Shown here piece after piece: positions 34,628 to 43,544 of a stretch of DNA of 54,979 nt (its first letter is position 1; each line of letters starts with the position of its first letter). A model generated the notes under the pieces. It was not told the origin of the DNA and made no database searches. It saw only the letters and a list, made by a program, of their open reading frames with translations. The DNA is from an uncultured Flavobacteriales bacterium (GTDB taxonomy: Bacteria > Bacteroidota > Bacteroidia > Flavobacteriales_G > Salibacteraceae). The translations under genes and the position numbers were made by a program. The stretch is taken from positions 1 to 54,979 of the forward strand of contig CALSPD010000028.1 of the NCBI GenBank assembly GCA_943788145.1, written 5' to 3'.

Positions 34628-34700
34628 TAACTAGAAAACAGAGGTTTCTTAGCTGTTTAGGTTCATTCTATTTTTGAACCACTTGCGATGGTCTATGGTT

Positions 34701-34708
34701 TACCTTTG
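34701..34708 (+). promoter_or_regulatory. -7 element of the lpx operon
   Basis: TACCTTTG is a perfect TAnnTTTG match 14 bases before the lpxD ATG (34723). A TTTG at 34673-34676 is 24 bases upstream, one base outside the usual spacing. Confidence 0.5.
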
Positions 34709-34722
34709 CAAACTTTACCACG

Positions 34723-35766
34723 ATGGAATTTTCCGCTCAAATAATTGCCGAAATGTTGGGAGGAACCGTAGAAGGTTCTCCTGAAGCATCCGTGAGCGGT
34801 TTATCCAAAATTGAAGCTGGAGCTCCTGGAACCTTGTCCTTCCTCGCCAATCCGCTTTACACAGATTACATCTACAGCACAAAAGCCACGGTGGCTATCG
34901 TGTCTAAAGATTTCATAGCTGAAAAGAAATTACCTGAAACATTGACTCTAGTTCGAGTTCCAGATGCACGAATGGCATTTGGGAAATTATTAGAGATGTA
35001 TTCTGACATGACAAAACCAGCAGCAGGCATCCACGCCAGCGCTGTAGTTGACCCAAGCGCAACAATAGATTCGAGTGCTTTTATTGGCCCTTTTGTAAAT
35101 ATTGAAGCAGCTGTTAAGGTTAGTGCCAATGCCCAAATTCACGCTCACTGTAACATTCAAAGTGGCGCTTACATAGGTAAAAACACCATTTTACATCCTC
35201 GGGTTCAACTAGGTAGTAGATGCTCCATCGGTTCGGACTGTGTCATACAACCTGGTGTTGTTATTGGCGGTGACGGGTTTGGATTTGCTCCAAATAAAGA
35301 AAATGAATACCAGAAGGTCATTCACGTAGGAAATGTGCTGATTGAAGATCACGTAGAGATAGGTTCCAATACGACCATCGATAGAGCTACGCTTGGCAGC
35401 ACCATCATCCGCAAAGGAGTCAAATTGGACAATTTGATCCAAATCGCGCACAACGTTGAAATTGGAGAAAACACTGTAATTGCGGCCCAAACCGGAATCG
35501 CTGGCTCAACAAAAATTGGAAAAAACTGCATGATTGGCGGACAAGTTGGAATAGTAGGACACCTTATTATCGCTGACGAAGTAAAAATCGCTGCTCAATC
35601 GGGAATCGGGAATAGCATCGAAGAAATTGGAAAAATAGTTCAAGGTTCTCCTGCTCTACCCATTCGAGATTTCAAAAAGGCCTACGTTCACTTCCGCAAA
35701 TTGGATCAGATTGTTGATGAAGTAACACGGCTTTCCACACAACAGAAACACGAACAAAATGGCTGA
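34723..35766 (+). CDS. lpxD: UDP-3-O-(3-hydroxyacyl)glucosamine N-acyltransferase
   Basis: A 347-residue LpxD, the third enzyme of lipid A synthesis, which adds the N-linked 3-hydroxyacyl chain. The N-terminal uridine-binding domain (VSGLSKIEAGAPGTLSFLAN) is followed by a left-handed hexapeptide-repeat helix from about residue 105 to 305. The catalytic His is in DNLIQIAHNVEIGENTVI near residue 240. GGDGFGFAP is the conserved acyl-carrier loop. It overlaps lpxC/fabZ by eight bases and leads the lipid A operon. Confidence 0.95.
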   Translation: MEFSAQIIAEMLGGTVEGSPEASVSGLSKIEAGAPGTLSFLANPLYTDYIYSTKATVAIVSKDFIAEKKLPETLTLVRVPDARMAFGKLLEMYSDMTKPAAGIHASAVVDPSATIDSSAFIGPFVNIEAAVKVSANAQIHAHCNIQSGAYIGKNTILHPRVQLGSRCSIGSDCVIQPGVVIGGDGFGFAPNKENEYQKVIHVGNVLIEDHVEIGSNTTIDRATLGSTIIRKGVKLDNLIQIAHNVEIGENTVIAAQTGIAGSTKIGKNCMIGGQVGIVGHLIIADEVKIAAQSGIGNSIEEIGKIVQGSPALPIRDFKKAYVHFRKLDQIVDEVTRLSTQQKHEQNG

Positions 35767-37189
35767 AAAGCAAAAAACACTACGATCTCCAATCACCTTA
35801 GAAGGTGTGGGACTTCATACTGGGAAACGCGCTACAATAACGGTGCGCCCGGCTGATGTGAATCATTGGTATGTTTTTAAACGAATCGACATTGAAGGTC
35901 AACCTTGCATTAAAGCGGACGCGGATAATGTCATTAGCACCCGAAGAGGAACGACACTTGGGAATGACAGAATGGAAGTACATACTACAGAACATGTACT
36001 TGCAGCACTTTATGGTATGGGCATCGACAACGCAATGATCGAACTAGATGGTCCCGAAATTCCAATTTTAGATGGTAGTTCTAAACTCTTTGTAGAAGCG
36101 ATTGAAGTCGCAGGCATAGTTGAGCAAGAGGCAGAAAAAGACTTCTTCATTCTAAAAGAGAACATAACTTTTGAAGATCCAGAACGCGAAGTTGAAATGC
36201 TTGCTGTTCCATCTCCAGATTACCGAATAACGGTAATGGTGGACTATAGGTCTCCGTTGCTTGGAACTCAACATGCTAGCATGTACAAACTGGCCGAATT
36301 CAAGGATGAAATAAGCCGCTGTCGGACCTTCGTATTTCTTCGCGAATTGATGCAGCTAGTCAATGCCGGTCTGGTAAAAGGGGGTGATGTGGACAATGCC
36401 ATCGTTATGGTCGACACGCTGGATTTCACAGACGAAGAAATAGAGCGCTTGGCAGCTGCGTTTAATAGAGAGCGAACTGAATTGCAATCTGTTGGAATAG
36501 GCATTTTGAACAACGTCAAACTTCACTTTCAGAATGAACCCGCAAGACATAAATTATTAGACATTGTTGGTGATCTAGCGCTAGTCGGTAAGCCCATTCA
36601 AGGCCATTTTCTTGCGGCAAGACCTGGACACACAACCAATGTTGCTTTCGCGAAAATTCTAAAAGACCTGATCAAAAAGGAGCAACGAAATGCACCAATG
36701 TTTGATCTGAATGCAGACGCGATTTTTGGTATAACCGAAATATCTGAGATGTTGCCGCATCGGTATCCATTTCTTTTAGTCGATAAGATTATCGAAATGG
36801 GTGAAGGTTATGTTGTTGGCGTTAAGAATGTCACGATGAACGAAGAATTTTTTCAAGGTCATTTTCCAGGAAATCCCGTGATGCCTGGGGTTCTTCAAGT
36901 TGAGGCTATGGCCCAGACAGGAGGAATCTTGACCATGAGTCAGATCGAAGATCCATGGAATTATGAGACGCTCTTTGTGAAAATTGATAAGGTAAAGTTC
37001 AAGCGAAAGGTAGTCCCCGGTGACACACTTGTATTCAAATTAACCTTACTCGGTCCTGTTCGAAGAGGACTCGTTAACATGAAAGGGGAAGCATACGTCA
37101 GAAACCAACTTGTATCAGAGGGTGAGCTAATGGCACAAATCATTAAAGTGAGAAATGAAGAACGAGTTAAGAGCGAACATTCATCCTAA
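35759..37189 (+). CDS. lpxC/fabZ: fused LpxC deacetylase and FabZ dehydratase
   Basis: A 476-residue bifunctional protein. Residues 1 to about 310 are LpxC, the zinc deacetylase that commits UDP-acyl-GlcNAc to lipid A: VHTTEHVLAALYG carries zinc and catalytic residues, and GHFLAARPGHTTN is the second site. Residues of about 325-476 are the 3-hydroxyacyl-ACP dehydratase FabZ, with LPHRYPFLLVDKI and HFPGNPVMPGVLQVEAMAQ. This fusion is characteristic of Bacteroidota and Chlorobi. It links lipid A commitment and acyl-chain elongation in one polypeptide. It overlaps lpxD by eight bases and lpxA by 35. Confidence 0.96.
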   Translation: MAEKQKTLRSPITLEGVGLHTGKRATITVRPADVNHWYVFKRIDIEGQPCIKADADNVISTRRGTTLGNDRMEVHTTEHVLAALYGMGIDNAMIELDGPEIPILDGSSKLFVEAIEVAGIVEQEAEKDFFILKENITFEDPEREVEMLAVPSPDYRITVMVDYRSPLLGTQHASMYKLAEFKDEISRCRTFVFLRELMQLVNAGLVKGGDVDNAIVMVDTLDFTDEEIERLAAAFNRERTELQSVGIGILNNVKLHFQNEPARHKLLDIVGDLALVGKPIQGHFLAARPGHTTNVAFAKILKDLIKKEQRNAPMFDLNADAIFGITEISEMLPHRYPFLLVDKIIEMGEGYVVGVKNVTMNEEFFQGHFPGNPVMPGVLQVEAMAQTGGILTMSQIEDPWNYETLFVKIDKVKFKRKVVPGDTLVFKLTLLGPVRRGLVNMKGEAYVRNQLVSEGELMAQIIKVRNEERVKSEHSS

Positions 37190-37937
37190 CGCCAAAATTG
37201 GCGCAAACGTCACCATAGAACCATTTAGCACGGTGTATGGCGATGTGGAAATTGGCGATGGAACTTGGATCGGCCCAAACGTGACGATCATGGACGGTGC
37301 AAGAATTGGGAAAAACTGTAAAATTTTCCCTGGTGCTGTCATTTCTGCTGTTCCTCAAGATCTTAAATACGATGGAGAAGAAACTACAGCTGAAGTTGGC
37401 GACAATACTACCATTAGAGAATGTGTAACCATCAATAAAGGAACTATTGACAGGATGACCACTCGAGTAGGAAGGAATTGCCTGCTCATGGCCTATGTGC
37501 ATGTGGCACATGACTGCATCATTGGTGACAATGTCATTTTAGCAAATTGCGTGAATTTGGCCGGTCATATTACCATTGACGATCACGCTATTCTGGAAGG
37601 AATGGTAGCCGTGCAGCAATTCGTGCGAATTGGACAACATGCCTTTGTTGCTGGTGGATCGCTTGTTCGCAAGAATGTACCTCCCTATGTAAAAGCAGCT
37701 AGGGAACCTTTAGGATTTGTAGGTGTGAATACCGTTGGTTTAAAGAGACGTGGCTTTAGCGAAGATCAGATTCGTGATGTTGAAGATATTTATCGCTTGC
37801 TTTACGTTATGAATGAAACCACGGCAAAAGGAATAAAAGCCATTCAGGATAACATTAAGGCCTCAGATATTAAAACCGATATTATGTCATTCATTGACGG
37901 TTCGGAAAAAGGCATTATGCGAGGGAAAAACACCTAA
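37155..37937 (+). CDS. lpxA: acyl-ACP:UDP-N-acetylglucosamine O-acyltransferase
   Basis: A 260-residue LpxA, the first acyltransferase of lipid A synthesis. Hexapeptide repeats run from residue 9 (IHPNAKIGANVTIEPFSTV) to about 185. The catalytic His is in LLMAYVHVAHDCIIGDNV near residue 121. VRKNVPPYVKA and RRGFSEDQI begin the C-terminal helical domain. The start ATG at 37155 lies 35 bases inside the lpxC/fabZ frame. No later ATG keeps the N-terminal repeat. The stop codon overlaps the next ATG (TAATG). Confidence 0.95.
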   Translation: MKNELRANIHPNAKIGANVTIEPFSTVYGDVEIGDGTWIGPNVTIMDGARIGKNCKIFPGAVISAVPQDLKYDGEETTAEVGDNTTIRECVTINKGTIDRMTTRVGRNCLLMAYVHVAHDCIIGDNVILANCVNLAGHITIDDHAILEGMVAVQQFVRIGQHAFVAGGSLVRKNVPPYVKAAREPLGFVGVNTVGLKRRGFSEDQIRDVEDIYRLLYVMNETTAKGIKAIQDNIKASDIKTDIMSFIDGSEKGIMRGKNT

Positions 37938-38557
37938 TGCGCGTTGAGCTCGCTCAAATAGGGAAAAAATTTGACCGTAACTGGATCTTTAGAAACATAA
38001 ACGCCAGTTTTACTTCACCCGGCATTTACGGATTAGTCGGCTATAATGGAAGCGGCAAATCAACTTTACTGCAAATTATATCCGGGTTTGTAACGCCATC
38101 AGAAGGCGCTATATCATTTAAAGGCGGAAATTTAGCGGTTGAAGATGTTTTCAATCACGTTGCTTTTGCAGTACCCTACATGGAACTTCCTGGAGAGTTT
38201 ACGATTACTGAGGCTATTCAGCTTCAAGAAAAGTTCAAACCTTTCAGACCGAATTGGAACGTAAACACTATTTTGAAAGACATTGATTTAAGCACACATG
38301 CAGATAAAACATTAAATCAATTAAGCTCGGGAATGCGGCAAAGGCTAAAGCTAGCGCTGGCAATCTGTTCCGAATCCTCCCTTCTTTTATTGGACGAACC
38401 TTGCGCTAATTTAGATGCAAGATGGACGGCTTGGTTTAATGAACGGCTCGCTACCGAATCAGGCGATCGATTGATTATTATTAGTTCAAACAGCCAAGAG
38501 GCTGAACTCAAACTAGTGAATCAAACAACGCTCAATGTTAGCGATCATCATTCCTAA
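37937..38557 (+). CDS. ABC transporter ATP-binding protein without a partner
   Basis: A 206-residue ABC ATPase. Walker A is GYNGSGKSTLL (about residues 35-45), the signature is LSSGMRQRLKLAL (about 132), Walker B is LLLLDEPCANLD (about 153), and the switch is a Ser-Asn pair (SSNS) instead of the usual His. It has no membrane domain, and no permease gene is adjacent, so its partner must lie elsewhere. Its ATG overlaps the lpxA stop by one base, so it is expressed with the lipid A genes. It ends 20 bases inside the convergent T9SS gene. Confidence 0.87.
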   Translation: MRVELAQIGKKFDRNWIFRNINASFTSPGIYGLVGYNGSGKSTLLQIISGFVTPSEGAISFKGGNLAVEDVFNHVAFAVPYMELPGEFTITEAIQLQEKFKPFRPNWNVNTILKDIDLSTHADKTLNQLSSGMRQRLKLALAICSESSLLLLDEPCANLDARWTAWFNERLATESGDRLIIISSNSQEAELKLVNQTTLNVSDHHS

Positions 38558-41189
38558 GAACCGTAAGGAAGCCCCTCATTTCTGGGAAATAGTCCGAGGT
38601 AAGAATGTAGAAATAAACCCCTTCCGATTGTTCAATTGGCGTCCACTCATTCAAGTATGGCATGGATTCGTAAACCTTGCCACCCCATCTATTATAAATG
38701 GTTAATCTGGCATCCGGGAAATTCGTGATGTTGGAAATTATAAAAGCATCGTTGACACCATCTCCATTAGGCGTTACGAAATTTGGAATTAGGAGGCAGT
38801 GTTTTACGGTTATGTCAACGGTATCGAGAAAAGTATTTCCACATTTATCTATAGCCTTGAAAAAGTGCAGGTTGTTTTGATGGCTAATCAGTCGGTAACG
38901 TCCGTTTGAGAGTTCATTAAAATTTTCAGCCCCAATCGGATCATTCTGCCATTCCCACTCGTAACGATAATCCCCGGCTCCTCCATTTGCGATTAATTCT
39001 ACCACATATTCCTCTCCAAAACATAGTGTTGTTCCTCCGGTCACAATCATTGACATTGGCTCCAATTTAGGAATGGTGATTAAAGCTGATGCTGTATCAA
39101 CGTTCCCACAGGCATCAGTCACAGTTACAATAAAGTTCTGGGTAACATTCACTGGAACAACCACAACAGAGTCTGAATCGTTCGTTGACCAGTGATACGA
39201 AAATGGCCTCAACCCTCCTGTTACTATGGGTTGTAATTCGAATTCTGATCCACTGCACTCGCCTTCATCCGAAGCTAAATTAGCCACTAACTTCTCTGTA
39301 AGAACCGCATCTATAAAAGCCTGTTTACTTGTCATTCTGCCGCAAACATCTCGAGCCCAAATGGTTATCACTGTATCCTGATGAATAATATAAGTTTGGG
39401 TGTTTGATGCGCCAAAGCTAGGATTGGTTGCATCCCACGAGTATTGATATGGCCCAGCCGCGCCAAAAGCTTTACCCGTCAAGGTCAAACTGGACCCTAC
39501 GCAATAAACCATTGAATCTGGAAAGGCGATGGAGAAATTATCGGCTGATTTGATGTCTAAAAAAGCAGTGTCAATGGAAGTTCTTCCGCAGGTATCAGTG
39601 ATCGTAACATATACTTGCATTGGGCCATTTACGACTACAACACTGTGATCTATCGTATCTCCATTTGACCAAGCGTATGTGAAACCCGGATTTCCGAAAT
39701 CTATGGTTGCTATAAGATCTAATGAATCCCCAACGCAATTCACTGCAGTGTCATTTTCGATACGAACTATGGGGTCATTTTCGTAATTCTTAAAAACAAA
39801 CACCGTGTCAACATTAGAAAACAATCCGCAACTGTCCCAAACTTCAACGGCAAACGTATCGATACCGGGACCCGATGATATGGGCACCGTCAATACGGCC
39901 CCTGTATCACCCGTATTCCATACATATAAATAAGGTGGCGGCCCTCCACTTTGAACCTGCGAAAAGATGGTGATCGAATCAACCGGACAGCTAAAGTTCG
40001 TGTCATCAGAGGAAAGTAAATGCAAGTCAGGAACATCGTAAATATAGAGCGTTCCTTCGCTAATGAACGTGTCATTACATAAGGTCACGCTAATAGCCCG
40101 AATAGTGATGTACTCTATTCCTTCTACCAATCCATCAAAAACGGGTGTTATGACCACAGTTGTATCAAACACGCCAGGAAGTAGAATAATGGTGTCTGGA
40201 ATCAAGTTAAAGTCAACGCCATTGGTGGCGGTTCCAACGAATTCGATATACGTTATGGAAGTATCTGTGGTGTCTCCTCGGGTGAATAAAATTTCCGCCT
40301 GACCACAACCTTCATTAATGGTTGAGTCGCCATTAACCGATGCAATATTCACTTCAATAAGGTTAGAAGTAAAACTACCTCCTTCTAAAAATACACCGCT
40401 GTTTAATATGCCATCACCCGCATCGGCAATAGCCAATTTAATGTGGTAGGTATCTCCACAACTGACCCAATGTTTCGCTTCCAGCGTGACAGTCATCCCG
40501 GTGAATTTCACATTCGTATCATTGGCAAAACCATTATTATTTACATAGTATTGCGTGTTGCACGGACAAGGCGTAGTGCAGGATGAGCCGCCTGGGACAT
40601 CATTGATCGTATTGATCGAAACGGGAATATTAGTACCTGGAACGAGAGCTATATTCTCCCCGTTGTTCTCAAAATTTCCATTTATTCCTGGGCCGCTCAG
40701 AAAAAACCCAAAGACATCATTGAATGGAGAGCACACATATGTTGGATATTCTAAACTTCCAAAAACATAACTGAATCTGACGGTATCACCTTGAGGTACA
40801 AAATCAAATTCCAACACAGCTGCATTGTTCATCGTAAACCCGGGCAAAAGGGAATCTAAATCAATGTCTGATACCCCATCGGAAAAATTGGCGCCACCCG
40901 AAAAATTCTCTACAGAACCGCTATGAAGCATCACGCCATAAGGAATATCAACCAAAGTATTGGTCGAAGTAAATTCACCAATTTGCAAGGAATCTAGTCC
41001 TTCATTTCCGTTTGTGGTGTCACATCCGGTAAATGTGACATTAAAGGCAGTGACTCCCGTTCCTAATAAGACATTCTGGACATAATAATCAGCCCAATTG
41101 CCGGACTGTTGTGCACTGCTCATGGTAAGTTGAGCTTGCGTTTGAAAGGCAAGAAATAAAAGGAGTATAGAACTAATTAGTAATCGCAT
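38538..41189 (-). CDS. T9SS type B surface protein with choice-of-anchor L domain
   Basis: An 883-residue secreted protein. Residues 1-19 are the signal peptide. About 20-270 match the choice-of-anchor L domain (YGVMLHSGSVENFSG, FGSLEYPTYVC, NDVFGFFLSGPGI). About 275-385 look like a Calx-beta segment (TATNGVDFNLIPDTIILLPG). Four or five PKD-like repeats follow, each ending in a C-G motif. The last 85 residues, from NFVTPNGDGVNDAFII and including IYNRWGGKVYES, are the gliding/T9SS type B sorting domain. It lies behind purE on the minus strand with 33 bases between, and may be co-transcribed. Confidence 0.9.
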   Translation of the reverse strand: MRLLISSILLLFLAFQTQAQLTMSSAQQSGNWADYYVQNVLLGTGVTAFNVTFTGCDTTNGNEGLDSLQIGEFTSTNTLVDIPYGVMLHSGSVENFSGGANFSDGVSDIDLDSLLPGFTMNNAAVLEFDFVPQGDTVRFSYVFGSLEYPTYVCSPFNDVFGFFLSGPGINGNFENNGENIALVPGTNIPVSINTINDVPGGSSCTTPCPCNTQYYVNNNGFANDTNVKFTGMTVTLEAKHWVSCGDTYHIKLAIADAGDGILNSGVFLEGGSFTSNLIEVNIASVNGDSTINEGCGQAEILFTRGDTTDTSITYIEFVGTATNGVDFNLIPDTIILLPGVFDTTVVITPVFDGLVEGIEYITIRAISVTLCNDTFISEGTLYIYDVPDLHLLSSDDTNFSCPVDSITIFSQVQSGGPPPYLYVWNTGDTGAVLTVPISSGPGIDTFAVEVWDSCGLFSNVDTVFVFKNYENDPIVRIENDTAVNCVGDSLDLIATIDFGNPGFTYAWSNGDTIDHSVVVVNGPMQVYVTITDTCGRTSIDTAFLDIKSADNFSIAFPDSMVYCVGSSLTLTGKAFGAAGPYQYSWDATNPSFGASNTQTYIIHQDTVITIWARDVCGRMTSKQAFIDAVLTEKLVANLASDEGECSGSEFELQPIVTGGLRPFSYHWSTNDSDSVVVVPVNVTQNFIVTVTDACGNVDTASALITIPKLEPMSMIVTGGTTLCFGEEYVVELIANGGAGDYRYEWEWQNDPIGAENFNELSNGRYRLISHQNNLHFFKAIDKCGNTFLDTVDITVKHCLLIPNFVTPNGDGVNDAFIISNITNFPDARLTIYNRWGGKVYESMPYLNEWTPIEQSEGVYFYILTSDYFPEMRGFLTVLRNDDR

Positions 41190-41222
41190 TTTTAATCTTA
41201 ATGAAGACGTGTAACGACCATA

Positions 41223-41729
41223 TTACGTTGTTTGGTTCTCCTTTACTTCTTTCGACATTTGAGCCACTTTATCTTTCAAATCTTCCTTGAATGCGATGAT
41301 TTTATTCATTAAAACTTCATCGCCTGCACCAAGAATCTGCGCAGCAAGAATTCCCGCATTCTTTGCCCCATTTAAAGCAACTGTTGCTACTGGAACTCCC
41401 CCAGGCATCTGGAGTATGGATAAAACAGAATCCCATCCATCGATGGAATTTGACGATTTAACAGGAACACCAATTACCGGTAATGGCGTAATAGAGGCTA
41501 TCATTCCAGGAAGGTGAGCAGCTCCGCCCGCTCCAGCTATGATTACACGAATGCCCCTTTTATGCGCTTCTTTCGCATAATCGATCATTTTCTCAGGAGT
41601 TCGATGAGCAGAAACGATGTCCATTTCAAATGGAATTTCAAATTCACTTAAAATTGCTGCTGCTGCTACCATAACGGGAAGATCACTTTTGCTTCCCATT
41701 ACGATTCCGACTTGTACCGTTTTTGCCAT
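41223..41729 (-). CDS. purE: N5-carboxyaminoimidazole ribonucleotide mutase
   Basis: A 168-residue class I PurE that converts N5-CAIR to CAIR in purine synthesis, working after PurK. The active-site pieces are GIVMGSKSDLPVM (residues 8-20), SAHRTPEKMIDYA (about 40-52), IAGAGGAAHLPGM (about 66-78), and GVPVATVALNGAKNAGILA. It follows purK after 63 bases. A TAATTTAG sequence (41734-41741, minus strand) lies four bases before its ATG and may be a weak promoter. Confidence 0.96.
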   Translation of the reverse strand: MAKTVQVGIVMGSKSDLPVMVAAAAILSEFEIPFEMDIVSAHRTPEKMIDYAKEAHKRGIRVIIAGAGGAAHLPGMIASITPLPVIGVPVKSSNSIDGWDSVLSILQMPGGVPVATVALNGAKNAGILAAQILGAGDEVLMNKIIAFKEDLKDKVAQMSKEVKENQTT

Positions 41730-41792
41730 GGCGCTAAATTACTTGAAAATCAATCGAAATTAAGCTGAGAAAACGAGCTACATCAACAAATT

Positions 41793-42911
41793 CTAGCTGA
41801 TAACCCTAATGGCTTCCTTAATTCGCTGAGCTTTGGCCAAAGCATCGGTTGTTGTGTTATCTAAAACCGTAACATGGCCCATTTTTCGAAAACTCTTGGT
41901 TATGCGCTTACCATAAAGGTGTGGATAAACCCCATTTTCCGAAATGGCATCACTTAACCCCTCATAAATTACAGGCCCTTCAAAACCGCGTTCGCCAAGT
42001 AAATTGATCATAGCGGCAGCGCTTCTCAATACTGTACTGCCTAGGGGCCAATTAAGAATCGAACGTAAATGTTGATCATATTGACTCGTAAAACAAGCTT
42101 CAATGGTATGATGTCCACTATTGTGTGGGCGTGGCGCTATCTCATTTATGAGTACCTCGCCAGATTGAGTGACAAACATTTCAACAGCTAAAAGCCCTAC
42201 AAAATCCAGTTTTCGAACAAGGTTTTCAGAGATTTCACGGGCCTTTGCTTCTAGGTCAACCGAAATTCGCGCTGGGGAAACCAAATAGTCAACCAAGTTG
42301 GCCTCTGGATTAAACACCAATTCAACCACTGGAAAGGATTTCACGTCACCATCTGGATTTCTTGCGACCAAGACGGCAATTTCAGTCGCGTCCGTAACCC
42401 ACGACTCTAAAAGCGAAGGTGCGTCAAGCGCAGTCGAAACATCGGATTCATTTATTAAAGGGGTAACGCCCTTACCATCGTATCCTCCTATGCGCATTTT
42501 TTGCATAACAGGCAGCAAATGCAAATGATCCTTGATTTCTTCACGCGAATTAATGAGCGCGAAATCAGCGGTTGGTAAATGGTTATCTCGATAAAACTGC
42601 TTTTGAAGGCCCTTATCTCGTATCATTTCCAAAATCTCTGGTTGCGGATATACGTCAATGCCCTTGTCTCGAATACGCTTTAACCCTGAAATAGAAACAT
42701 TCTCAATTTCAATGGTTACAACATCACATTCGATTCCGAGTTGATACACCGCCTCTTCATCATTTCGATCGGCACAAACAAATTTGTGTGCTATAGCACT
42801 ACATGGAGCTTCGGGATCAGGGTCTAATACGTGAAATTCATGACCATAATTTAAGCCATTTTGAATGAACATTCGTCCCAATTGACCACCACCTATTATC
42901 CCGATTCTCAT
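41793..42911 (-). CDS. purK: N5-carboxyaminoimidazole ribonucleotide synthase
   Basis: A 372-residue ATP-grasp enzyme that makes N5-CAIR from AIR, bicarbonate and ATP. The N-terminal IGIIGGGQLGRMFIQ, the grasp region MQKMRIGGYDGKGV (about residue 136), LLAVEMFVTQSGEVLINEIA (about 240) and the family hallmark RPHNSGHHTIEAC (about 262) are all present. purE follows on the same strand, and the two act in sequence. A TATCTTCG element lies only four bases upstream of the ATG. Confidence 0.96.
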   Translation of the reverse strand: MRIGIIGGGQLGRMFIQNGLNYGHEFHVLDPDPEAPCSAIAHKFVCADRNDEEAVYQLGIECDVVTIEIENVSISGLKRIRDKGIDVYPQPEILEMIRDKGLQKQFYRDNHLPTADFALINSREEIKDHLHLLPVMQKMRIGGYDGKGVTPLINESDVSTALDAPSLLESWVTDATEIAVLVARNPDGDVKSFPVVELVFNPEANLVDYLVSPARISVDLEAKAREISENLVRKLDFVGLLAVEMFVTQSGEVLINEIAPRPHNSGHHTIEACFTSQYDQHLRSILNWPLGSTVLRSAAAMINLLGERGFEGPVIYEGLSDAISENGVYPHLYGKRITKSFRKMGHVTVLDNTTTDALAKAQRIKEAIRVIS

Positions 42912-42915
42912 TACG

Positions 42916-42923
42916 CGAAGATA
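42916..42923 (-). promoter_or_regulatory. -7 element of purK
   Basis: On the minus strand this reads TATCTTCG, four bases before the purK ATG at 42911, which would make the message leaderless. It is the same octamer found before two other genes in the window. Confidence 0.42.
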
Positions 42924-42987
42924 TTGTGGAAGGGATTAGTTTCAAGCCCTTGTTCATAAAACCGAAAAAATCACCGTGGTCAATTCC

Positions 42988-42995
42988 TACATTTG
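42988..42995 (+). promoter_or_regulatory. -7 element of the hpt-adk operon
   Basis: TACATTTG is a perfect TAnnTTTG match, 18 bases before the hpt ATG at 43014. It is divergent from the purK element 65 bases away. Confidence 0.5.
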
Positions 42996-43013
42996 CCAAC
43001 CACAGAAAAAACC

Positions 43014-43544
43014 ATGATTACCGTTAAAGATCGACAGTTTAAGTCTTATATCAATAGAGCTTCCATTCAAACTGAAGTTGACCGAATTGGTCGTGAACTT
43101 ATGGTCAGCTATTCGGACAAATCGCCTTTTTTCTTAGGTGTCTTAAATGGCTCATTCATGTTCTTCTCGGACCTAATGAAAGAGTTTTCAGCGCCTTGCG
43201 AAATTGGTTTTGTCAAAGCCGCCTCCTATGCCGGAATGGAATCAACAGGTGTGGTAAAATTTCATGAAGCTGGAAAATTGCCATTAAAGAATCGAGATGT
43301 GATCATAATAGAAGACATTGTTGATACGGGTAATACGCTTGATGCATTAATTGATTTTTTAAAAAAATACGAACCCCGATCGGTTGCTATTTGTACCTTA
43401 CTTTTTAAGAAGGAAGCATATAAGCAATCCCATCCGATCGATTATGTTTGTTTTGAAGTTGAGAATAAATTTCTTGTTGGCTATGGGCTTGACTATGATG
43501 GTTATGGCAGAAACATTCCAGAAGTATACATACTAAATGAATAA
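43014..43544 (+). CDS. hpt: hypoxanthine phosphoribosyltransferase
   Basis: A 176-residue purine-salvage phosphoribosyltransferase that makes IMP or GMP from the free base and PRPP. The PRPP-binding motif VIIIEDIVDTGNTLDALI is at about residues 96-113. The flexible-loop region SYAGMESTGVVKF and the C-terminal FLVGYGLDYDGYGRN are typical of type I Hpt. ATG 43014 gives the normal N terminus. It overlaps adk by eight bases and diverges from purK, placing salvage and de novo purine genes back to back. Confidence 0.94.
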   Translation: MITVKDRQFKSYINRASIQTEVDRIGRELMVSYSDKSPFFLGVLNGSFMFFSDLMKEFSAPCEIGFVKAASYAGMESTGVVKFHEAGKLPLKNRDVIIIEDIVDTGNTLDALIDFLKKYEPRSVAICTLLFKKEAYKQSHPIDYVCFEVENKFLVGYGLDYDGYGRNIPEVYILNE

